Assembly: GCA_026645375.1 (NCBI GenBank)
Contig: JAPFFX010000340.1
Span: 1-19,220, forward strand
Direction of reading: 5' to 3'
DNA: 19,220 bases
DNA from: Citricoccus sp. WCRC_4
GTDB lineage: Bacteria; Actinomycetota; Actinomycetes; Actinomycetales; Micrococcaceae
The notes below the pieces were generated by a model that made no database searches, was not told where the DNA came from, and worked only from the letters and a program-made list of their open reading frames with translations. This document shows positions 6,601 through 13,600 of this stretch, in pieces. Numbering within the stretch: the first letter of the stretch is position 1; each line of letters begins with the position of its first letter. The position numbers and the translations under genes were made by a program.

Positions 6601-7412
6601 AGCTCACGATCATCGGTGCCTCCGGGTCCTTCCCCGGACCGGGCTCCCCGGCATCGTGTTACCTGGTCACGGCCGAGGGGCGCACCGAGGACGGAACCGC
6701 GCCCAAGACCTGGCGCATCCTGATGGACCTGGGCAACGGTGCCCTGGGTACCCTGCAGCGGTACATGAGCCTGGACGACATCGACGCCGTGCTGCTCTCC
6801 CACCTGCACCCGGACCACTGCATGGACCTGTGCGGGCTGCACGTGGCGATCCGCTGGAACCCCTACGGCTGGAAGGGCATCCACGTCCCGGTGTACGGGC
6901 CGGAGGACACCGCGGACCGGATGGCCGTCGCCTACGGGCTGGACCCGGACCCGGGGATGCACCCTGACTTCGACTTCCGGCACTGGCGGTCCCGCGAGCC
7001 GGTGACCATCGGCCCGTTCACCGTCACCCCGGTCCCCGTGCGCCACCCCATCGACGAGGCCTACGCCCTGCGGGTGGAGACCACCGAACCCGGGCCGGAC
7101 GGCGAGGACGTGCACCGGGTGCTGACCTACTCCGGGGACACGGACACGTGCGACGGCCTCGTGGAGGCCGCGCAGGACGCCGACCTGTTCCTGTGCGAGG
7201 CGGCCTTCCAGGAGGGCCGGGACGATGGCATCGATGGCGTGCACCTCACCGGCCGCCGCGCCGGCCAGACAGCCTCCGACGCCGGCGCCCGCCGGTTGCT
7301 GCTGACCCACCTGCCCGTGTGGACGGATCCGCTGGCGGCGTCGGTCGAGGCCCGCGAGGCGTTCGGCGGCGACCTGGCCGTGGCGGTCTCGGGGGTCACC
7401 TATCGGGTCTGA
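6597..7412 (+). CDS. Metallo-beta-lactamase-fold hydrolase, Rv1339-like cyclic nucleotide phosphodiesterase candidate
   Basis: The 271-residue protein starts with GTG 6597, overlapping the murI stop (GTGA), with a GGAAGG sequence about 11 nt upstream. Metal-binding motifs of the MBL fold are clear: SHLHPDH (H69, H71, D73, H74), VRHPID (H150), YSGDTD (D181) and LLTHLP (H238). The VHLTG segment (H216) lies in the helix-loop typical of the RNase Z / phosphodiesterase branch. The place between murI and rph is the same as that of M. tuberculosis Rv1339, reported to degrade cAMP. Substrate here is inferred from position and overall fold; a tRNA 3'-processing or other phosphodiesterase role remains possible. 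Confidence 0.88.
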   Translation: MKLTIIGASGSFPGPGSPASCYLVTAEGRTEDGTAPKTWRILMDLGNGALGTLQRYMSLDDIDAVLLSHLHPDHCMDLCGLHVAIRWNPYGWKGIHVPVYGPEDTADRMAVAYGLDPDPGMHPDFDFRHWRSREPVTIGPFTVTPVPVRHPIDEAYALRVETTEPGPDGEDVHRVLTYSGDTDTCDGLVEAAQDADLFLCEAAFQEGRDDGIDGVHLTGRRAGQTASDAGARRLLLTHLPVWTDPLAASVEAREAFGGDLAVAVSGVTYRV

Positions 7413-7421
7413 GCCGCTCGG

Positions 7422-7427
7422 TAGGAT
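7422..7427 (+). promoter_or_regulatory. -10 box of leaderless rph
   Basis: TAGGAT (7422-7427) is followed by 7 nt (GGCGGTC) and ATG 7435. As at clpS, the box overlaps an upstream in-frame ATG (7426), exactly 9 nt before the real start. It provides a fresh transcript start inside the operon, 22 bp after the preceding gene. Confidence 0.6.
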
Positions 7428-7434
7428 GGCGGTC

Positions 7435-8244
7435 ATGACCTCTTCGACGTCCGGGGACTCCGGAAGCACTGTCCTGCCCACGACCAGCCCCGCCCACGGG
7501 ACCGGCGGCGCCGCGGCCCGGCAGGACGGCCGGGCCGTCAACGCCCTGCGGCCCATCAGCATCACCCGGGGCTGGTCCCGCCAGGCCGAGGGCTCGGCGT
7601 TGATCGAGTTCGGCAACACCCGGGTGCTGTGCACCGCGTCCTTCACCGAGGGGGTGCCCCGGTGGCTCAAGGGCGAGGGCACGGGCTGGGTCACCGCCGA
7701 GTACGCCATGCTCCCGCGGGCCACGAACACCCGCTCCCAGCGCGAGTCCGTCAAGGGCAGGATCGGCGGCAGGACCCACGAGATCTCCCGGCTGATCGGC
7801 CGGTCACTGCGCGCCATCATCGACCTGAAGGTCCTCGGGGAGAACACCATCGTGCTGGACTGCGACGTGCTGGAGGCCGACGGCGGCACCCGCACGGCCG
7901 CCATCACGGGCGCGTACGTGGCCCTCGCCGACGCCATCACCTGGGCCAAGGGCCAGGGCATCGTTCCGGCCGCGGCCCAGCCGCTGAAGGACTCCGTGGC
8001 AGCCGTGTCCGTCGGCATCATCGACGGTGCGCCCATGCTGGACCTGCCGTACGTCGAGGACGTGCGCGCGGAGACGGACATGAACGTCGTGGTCACCGGG
8101 TCCGGGGACTTCGTCGAGGTCCAGGGCACCGCCGAGGGCGCCCCGTTCCGGCGGGCCGAACTCGACGCGTTGCTCGACCTGGCGGTGGAGGGCACGGCCG
8201 AGCTGACCCGGATCCAGCGCGAGACCCTCGCCGGTGACCGGTGA
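7435..8244 (+). CDS. rph: Ribonuclease PH
   Basis: RNase PH is a phosphorolytic 3'-5' exoribonuclease that trims tRNA 3' ends as a ring-shaped hexamer. From ATG 7435 the product has 269 residues. The enzyme core starts at RQDGRAVNALRPISITRGW (29-47), so the first 28 residues are a Ser/Thr/Gly-rich extension compared with the usual start. Characteristic segments are YAMLPRATNTR (90-100), GGRTHEISRLIGRSLR (111-126, phosphate-binding Arg), DCDVLEADGGTRTAAITGA and DLPYVEDVRAETDMNVV (catalytic acidic residues). The stop overlaps the rdgB start by 4 bp (GTGA). The length of the extension depends on the start; the TAGGAT-N7-ATG geometry supports 7435. Confidence 0.95.
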   Translation: MTSSTSGDSGSTVLPTTSPAHGTGGAAARQDGRAVNALRPISITRGWSRQAEGSALIEFGNTRVLCTASFTEGVPRWLKGEGTGWVTAEYAMLPRATNTRSQRESVKGRIGGRTHEISRLIGRSLRAIIDLKVLGENTIVLDCDVLEADGGTRTAAITGAYVALADAITWAKGQGIVPAAAQPLKDSVAAVSVGIIDGAPMLDLPYVEDVRAETDMNVVVTGSGDFVEVQGTAEGAPFRRAELDALLDLAVEGTAELTRIQRETLAGDR

Positions 8245-8924
8245 GCGGCGTCGAGAGCCCCGGCGCCGGGCCGCGGCTGGTCCTGGCGACCCGCAACCAG
8301 GGCAAGCTGCGTGAGCTGCGCGAACTCCTGCGGGGGAAGGTCCCCGGCCTGGACGTGGACACCCAGGTCATCGATGCCGAGACCGCCGGCGCCCCGGACG
8401 TGGTGGAGGACGGCGTCACGTTCGAGGAGAACTCCCTGAAGAAGGCCCGTGCCGTGTCGGCACACACGGGGTTGGTGGCCGTCGCCGACGACTCCGGCCT
8501 GGCCGTGGAGGTCCTCGGCGGCGCTCCCGGGATCTTCTCGGCGCGCTGGGCGGGACGGCACGGCGACGACGCGGCGAACCTGCGGCTGCTGCTGGACCAG
8601 TTGGCGGACGTGGGTCCCGAACACCGCCAGGCGGCCTTCGTCTGCGCTGCCGCGATGGTGACGCCCACGGGTGAGGAGCTCGTCGAGACGGGGTTCCTCA
8701 CGGGCGCCCTGCTCACGGAACCGCGCGGGGACGGGGGATTCGGCTATGACCCGATCCTGAGGCCGCACGGCCGGTCGGAGTCCGTGGCCGAGCTCTCCTC
8801 GGCCGAGAAGAACTCGATCAGCCACCGCGGCATGGCCTTCCGCCAGTTGCTGCCCGAGCTCATCCGGGTGCTGGGCACCGGTTCCACCGCGGCGGGGGCG
8901 ACCGCGCCGGGCGAGGGCCGCTGA
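8241..8924 (+). CDS. rdgB: RdgB/HAM1 non-canonical purine NTP pyrophosphatase
   Basis: The enzyme hydrolyses dITP, ITP and XTP to the monophosphates and so prevents their incorporation into nucleic acids. The 227-residue product has the family blocks LATRNQGKLRELRELL (15-30, triphosphate-binding), TFEENSLKKARAV (60-72), VADDSGLAVEVLGGAPGIFSARWAG (81-105, catalytic Asp) and GFGYDPIL, then the ELSSAEKNSISHRG block near the C-terminus. The start is GTG overlapping the rph stop by 4 bp, the same rph-rdgB coupling seen in many actinobacteria. The stop overlaps the next ATG by one base. Confidence 0.95.
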   Translation: MSGVESPGAGPRLVLATRNQGKLRELRELLRGKVPGLDVDTQVIDAETAGAPDVVEDGVTFEENSLKKARAVSAHTGLVAVADDSGLAVEVLGGAPGIFSARWAGRHGDDAANLRLLLDQLADVGPEHRQAAFVCAAAMVTPTGEELVETGFLTGALLTEPRGDGGFGYDPILRPHGRSESVAELSSAEKNSISHRGMAFRQLLPELIRVLGTGSTAAGATAPGEGR

Positions 8925-10081
8925 TGGCAGGGGAGGACTCCGCCCTGGACTTCACCGCCCTCGACTTCGAGACCGCCAACGGCTTCCGCGGCTCGCCGTG
9001 CTCGGTCGGGCTGGTCCGCGTCCGGGGCGGGCTACCGGTCGAGCGGGCGTACTGGCTAATGCGGCCACCGGCGGGCTTCGACCGCTTCGACGCGCGCAAC
9101 GTGCGCATCCACGGCATCACCGCCGACCAAGTGGCCGCGGCGCCGCGCTTCGGGGACCTGTTCGCCGACCTGGCAGGCTTCATCGGGGACGACCCCGTGG
9201 TGGCCCACAACGCGGGGTTCGACATCGGCGTGATCGAGTCCGCGCTCGAGGTCTCGGGGATGGACATCCCGCAGCTCGACTATGCCTGCTCGCTCGTGAT
9301 GGCCCGGCGCACCTACGACCTGCCCTCCTACGCCCTGCCCGTGGCGGCACGGGAGGCCGGTTATGAGTTGAGGAACCACCATGACGCGCTCGCCGACGCC
9401 GAGGCCTGCGCGCGGATCATGATCGACGTGGTGTCCCGCAGGGCCGGCGGAACGGTGACTGCCGCGGTGCCGGGCGGATCCGGTGCGGCGACGACGCTCG
9501 CCGTGGCCGGGGCACCGGAGACGACGGGCTCGACAGCCGTCCTGGAGCGGGGCCTGGCCCAGGTGCTGGCCGTCGAGGGGATCCGCCTGCGCCGGCTCGA
9601 GCCGCGGCGCGCCGGGCAGGGCCCGGAGTCCCGGGCGACCCGCCAGGCGCGGGGACTGGGCCCGGTGTTCGACGCTGCGGCGGTGCTGCCCCGCTCATCC
9701 GTCATGCCCGACCTGATGCACTGGCCGGACGAGGGAACCAATGCCGTCCCGGCACCCGATGCCGACCCCACTCACCCGTTGTTCGGACACACGGTGGTGT
9801 TCACCGGCAACCTGGGCATGTCACGGCAGGACGCCAAGAACCGCGCGGCCGAGTGCGGGGCCCAACCGTCCAGCAGGATCAACGGCCAGACGACGATGCT
9901 CGTGGTGGGCGACGGCTTTCGGCCGGAGGACCTGGCCGCCGGCGCGCGCGGGGGAGCCTTGGGACACCGCAAGACGCGGGACGCGCTGGTCCGCCGGCAC
10001 CGCGGCCAGCACGTCGAGCTGGTCTCCGAACCGGGGTTCCTGCAGATGCTGGACGGCAACTGGCCCGAGACTGCCGACTAG
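8924..10081 (+). CDS. DEDDh 3'-5' exonuclease with C-terminal BRCT domain
   Basis: The 385-residue protein joins a DnaQ-type exonuclease to a BRCT domain. All five DEDDh residues are present: D14 and E16 (LDFETANG), D100 (AHNAGFDIG), H153 and D158 (HHDALADAEA). After an Ala/Gly-rich linker (about 175-280) a BRCT domain follows from HTVVFTGNLGMSRQDAKNRA to the end, with the conserved TTMLVVGD strand; the usual Gly-Gly is CGA here. Such fusions occur in actinobacteria and are thought to act on DNA in repair, but no substrate can be read from the sequence. ATG 8924 overlaps the rdgB stop (TGATG), so it is the last gene of the operon; the stop is TAG 10079-10081. Confidence 0.9.
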   Translation: MAGEDSALDFTALDFETANGFRGSPCSVGLVRVRGGLPVERAYWLMRPPAGFDRFDARNVRIHGITADQVAAAPRFGDLFADLAGFIGDDPVVAHNAGFDIGVIESALEVSGMDIPQLDYACSLVMARRTYDLPSYALPVAAREAGYELRNHHDALADAEACARIMIDVVSRRAGGTVTAAVPGGSGAATTLAVAGAPETTGSTAVLERGLAQVLAVEGIRLRRLEPRRAGQGPESRATRQARGLGPVFDAAAVLPRSSVMPDLMHWPDEGTNAVPAPDADPTHPLFGHTVVFTGNLGMSRQDAKNRAAECGAQPSSRINGQTTMLVVGDGFRPEDLAAGARGGALGHRKTRDALVRRHRGQHVELVSEPGFLQMLDGNWPETAD

Positions 10082-10336
10082 GCTCATCCGCACCCCCAGG
10101 ACGGTGTCGCCTCGCCAGACGAGGCCCGGCCGCCCGGTCGACTCCGGCCACGAGCAGCGGGCCCGCCGGCGCCGCCGCACCGTCGTCGAGCGCTGCGTCA
10201 GCACCCTCGAACGACGGCTGCGGAGTGCGATGCGCCCAGTCAGGGCAGCCGCGCTCCCCACACCGGACCCTGCCTCGCGGCCGCCCTGCACCGGTTGACC
10301 GGCCCGGTCCATCGACGCGGCCTCCAGGTGCCGTAC

Positions 10337-10445
10337 AAGCAGTGGGCGAGTACCCACACGTGCTCGCCGCCACCCGGCACTGGCGCACTGACCGGTTTGC
10401 CGATACGGCCCGCAGGCGCAGGAAGCGGTGGGCGAGTACCGCTTC
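10337..10445 (+). repeat. Pair of direct repeats, each with its own dyad symmetry
   Basis: An 18-bp sequence AAGCRGTGGGCGAGTACC occurs at 10337-10354 and 10423-10440, 86 bp apart, with weaker similarity continuing for about 13 bp. In the second copy GAAGCGGT and ACCGCTTC (10422-10429, 10438-10445) form a perfect 8-bp stem around GGGCGAGT. In the first, GTGGG and CCCAC (10342-10346, 10353-10357) pair around CGAGTA. They could be operator half-sites or RNA stem-loops. Confidence 0.5.
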
Positions 10446-10471
10446 GTGTTCCCGGCAGTTCCCCATGCTTC

Positions 10472-10477
10472 TAGATT
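10472..10477 (+). promoter_or_regulatory. Putative -10 box of the peroxidase transcript
   Basis: TAGATT fits the actinobacterial -10 consensus and would start a transcript near 10484, about 105 nt before the leader ORF. No convincing -35 sequence is found at 16-18 bp. The placement, downstream of the hairpin repeats and upstream of the leader ORF, is the main support. Confidence 0.3.
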
Positions 10478-10589
10478 CGGCGTAGTCGCATCGTTCCAAG
10501 TCACCGCCCCCGGTCACCGGGGCGACGCGGCACCTCGTCCACAGTCTCGAGTCCCGCCAGTCCCCGGCGGCCCACGAAGGAGCAACCTC

Positions 10590-10667
10590 ATGGGGGGCAC
10601 CACCGATTTGTCCGACGGGCCGGGCGTTCGGCCGCGCCGTCATCACCTTGGGAGTGAAAGAACATGA
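10590..10667 (+). CDS. 25-codon leader ORF translationally coupled to the peroxidase gene
   Basis: ATG 10590 is preceded by GAAGGAG ending 7 nt upstream, the best ribosome binding site in this region. The product, MGGTTDLSDGPGVRPRRHHLGSERT, resembles no protein I know. Its TGA (10665-10667) overlaps the peroxidase ATG (10664-10666) as ATGA, the classic geometry of translational coupling. The peroxidase's own site, GGGAG at 10650-10654 with a 9-nt gap, is weaker. The peptide may have no function of its own, and the leader may set the translation level of the large secreted protein. It could also be chance, since the frame is open for 79 codons upstream. Confidence 0.45.
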   Translation: MGGTTDLSDGPGVRPRRHHLGSERT

Positions 10668-13600
10668 AGAACAATGGGGCCACGTCCGGGCAACCGGGCA
10701 GGAAATTGGGGACATTGGCGGCTGGGGCCGCGTTGCTCGCCACGAGCGTCCTCGTGCCGATGCCGGCAGCATACGCCGCGCCACCGCCCGGCCAGGACTT
10801 CAACGTCACGCAGGGGGACCTGGAATACATCATCAAGCAGGTCGAGATCGCCGAGGCGCACGCCGAGCGGACGCTGAAGAACCCTGACGCCTCGCCGCTG
10901 TGTGGCAACGGGAAGCGGTTCGACGTCGCGTCCCAGACGTTCTTCGACGCCAACAACAAGCCGTGCGTGGGAAATCCGCTCCTGCCGCACGGGCTGCGCA
11001 CGGTCGACGGGCGGTGGAACAACCTCATGCCCGCCCAGGACGGATTCGGCACGGCGCAGGAGACGTTCCCCCGCCTCGTGCCCGCGGAGTACGCGGACGC
11101 CGACGTCACCCCGCCGTTCGCCCCCGGCAACAACACCAGTGAGCCCGGCGCGGCAACGAGCTACAAGCAGACGGACGGCTTCGTCTACGACTCCGCCCCG
11201 CGCACGATCAGCAACCTGATCGTCGACCAGACCACGGCCAACCCGGCCGCCGCCGAGGTGGCGAAGCGGGTCGAGGGAGCCGGACCGGAGGGGGAGACGA
11301 CGAACACCGTCATCCCGGACATCGCCACGGACGAGGGCCTGTCGGCCTCCGCCACGAGCCTGTTCACCATCTTCGGCCAGTTCTTCGACCACGGGCTGGA
11401 CCTGGTGTCCAAGGGCGGCAACGGCACCGTCGTCGTTCCGCTCAAGGAGGACGACCCGCTGTACACACCGGGCGCGCGCACCAACTTCCTGACCCTGACC
11501 CGCGCCACGATCGACACCGGCGAGGACGGCACCGCCCGCGAGCACGTCAACCGCACCACCCCGTTCGTGGACCTGAACCAGACCTACGGCTCGCATGCGT
11601 CCCATCACGCGTTCATGCGCGAATACGAGGTCGTCGACGGCAAGCCGGTTCCGACGGGACGGATGCTCGACGGTGCCGACGGCGGGCTTCCCACCTGGAA
11701 GGACGTCAAGGACCAGGCGCGAACGGTCCTCGGCTTCGAGTTCGACGACGCGGACGTCCTGGACGTTCCCCTGCTGGCGACGGACCCGTACGGCCACCTG
11801 CTCCTCAGCGCCGGCGGCAACGCCCAGCTCGCCACCAAGGACGGGCTCGTGGAAGGCAACCGGGCCGCCCCGGTCGCCACCAACGGGCTCACGGCCAACG
11901 CCTCGTTCCTGGACGACATCGCCCACGGTGCCGCCCCCGAGACCGACGGTGACGGCGTGATCATCCCCGGTTACGACAACGACGCGCTGGATGCCCACTA
12001 CGTCGCGGGTGACGGGCGCGTCAACGAGAACATCGGCCTGACCGCCGTGCACCACGTGTTCCACTCCGAGCACAACCGCCTCCAGGCGCAGATCGAGGCC
12101 GAACTCGCCGACATGCCGGCCGAGCTGCAGGCCCGCTTCGCGGCGGACGGATTCTGGGACGAGGGCGAACGGTCGTTCCAGGCCGCGCGCTACCTGGCGG
12201 AGATGCAGTACCAGCACCTCGTCTTCGAGGAGTTCGCCCGTCGGATCCAGCCCGAGATCGATCCGGTGGTCCTGAACGAGAACTCCTACCAGCCGGACGT
12301 GAACTCCTCGATCCGCGCTGAGTTCGCCCACTCCGTGTACCGGTTCGGGCACTCCATGCTCCGGGAGACCATTCCCGTCCAGCAGGCCGACGGAACCATG
12401 AAAGACGTCAAGCTGCTGGACGCCTTCCTGAAGCCCACCTTGTTCGCGGAGTCCGGCACGAACGCCGACGACGCCGCCGGCAACATCCTCAAGGGCCTCG
12501 CGAACCAGACCGCCAATGGCGTGGACGAGTTCGTCACCGACACGCTCCGCAACCAGCTCCTCGGCCTGCCGCTGGACCTGGCGACCATCAACATGGCGCG
12601 GGCGAGGGAGACCGGCACGCCGGGACTGCAGGCGGCGCGCAAGGCGTTCTTCGCCGAGACCCGCGATCCGCAGTTGAAGCCCTACACCAGCTGGGAGGAC
12701 TTCCGGCTCTCGATGAAGAACCCGGAATCCATCGTCAACTTCATCGCCGCCTACGGCAACCACCCGAGCGTCACCGGGGCCGACACCCTGGCCGCCAAGC
12801 GCGCCGCCGGCGCCGAGCTGTCCAAGGACCGGGCGTTCATGGATGCGCCCGCGGCCGAGACCGGGCTGGATGAGATCGACCTGTGGATGGGTGGACTCGC
12901 CGAGAAGCCGTACGTCTTCGGCGGCATGCTCGGCGCCACGTTCAACCATGTCTTCGAGAAGCAGCTCGAGGACCTGCAGAACGGCGACCGGTTCTACTAC
13001 CTGTCGCGCAACCTGGGCACCTCGCTCTTCCACGCGCTGGAGGCGAACTCGCTGTCCCAGATCGTGCAGCGCAACACCACCGCGGACCGCGTCCCGCACG
13101 ACGTGTTCGCGGCGCCGCAGCTCACGTTCAACCTCGATGACAGCGTGGCGCGGCAGGCCGAGCTGAATGCGGCGGGCCTCACGGGCTCACAGGCCACGGC
13201 CTGGCGCTTCAGCGGTGAGGAGCACATCGTGGTCCAGGACACCGACCAGGACAGCAATGTTCGCACGGGCCTCGGTGACGATTCCGTGTGGGGCAAGGGC
13301 GGCAACGACACCATCGAGGGTGACGACGGCGCCGACGCACTGATGGGCGGCGACGGCGACGACGTCATCACCGACCTCTTCGGCGACGACCGCCTGCAGG
13401 GTGAGGCCGGGAACGACGCCCTCAACGGCGGGCCGGGCCTCGGCGACCTGCTGTTCGGCGGCTCCGGCCAGGACTTCATCGTCGGCGGGCACGACGCCTC
13501 CACCACCTTCGGCGGCCTCGGCAACGACTTCATCCTCGGCGGCACCGGACGTGACAACGCCCGCGGTGACGAGGGCGACGACTGGATCGACGGCGGCGCC

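Larger units (their letters stand above)
10082..10589 (+). other. Gene-poor region upstream of the peroxidase
   Basis: No convincing gene is seen in about 500 bp. A hairpin of 6 bp (GCCTCG/CGAGGC, 10109-10125) follows the exonuclease gene and may end that operon, but it has no T-tract. At 10161-10235 one frame reads RRTVVERCVSTLERRLRSAMR, recalling the C-terminal VVERC block of IS5-group transposases. Two related hairpin repeats lie at 10337-10357 and 10422-10445. A TAGATT box is at 10472-10477, and a 6-bp GC stem (CGCCCC/GGGGCG) is at 10505-10524. The composition is less regular than in the flanking genes. Confidence 0.6.

Noticed and set aside
6201..8825. Very long antisense open frame (874 codons) opposite murI, the MBL gene, rph and rdgB
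   Set aside because: It lies fully opposite genes with clear family motifs, its translation is low-complexity and Arg/Gly/Val-rich, and long antisense frames are expected at this GC content.
10643..13099. Antisense open frame of 818 codons opposite the peroxidase domain
   Set aside because: A shadow of the peroxidase codon usage. It shows no recognisable motif and there is no start region or ribosome binding site.
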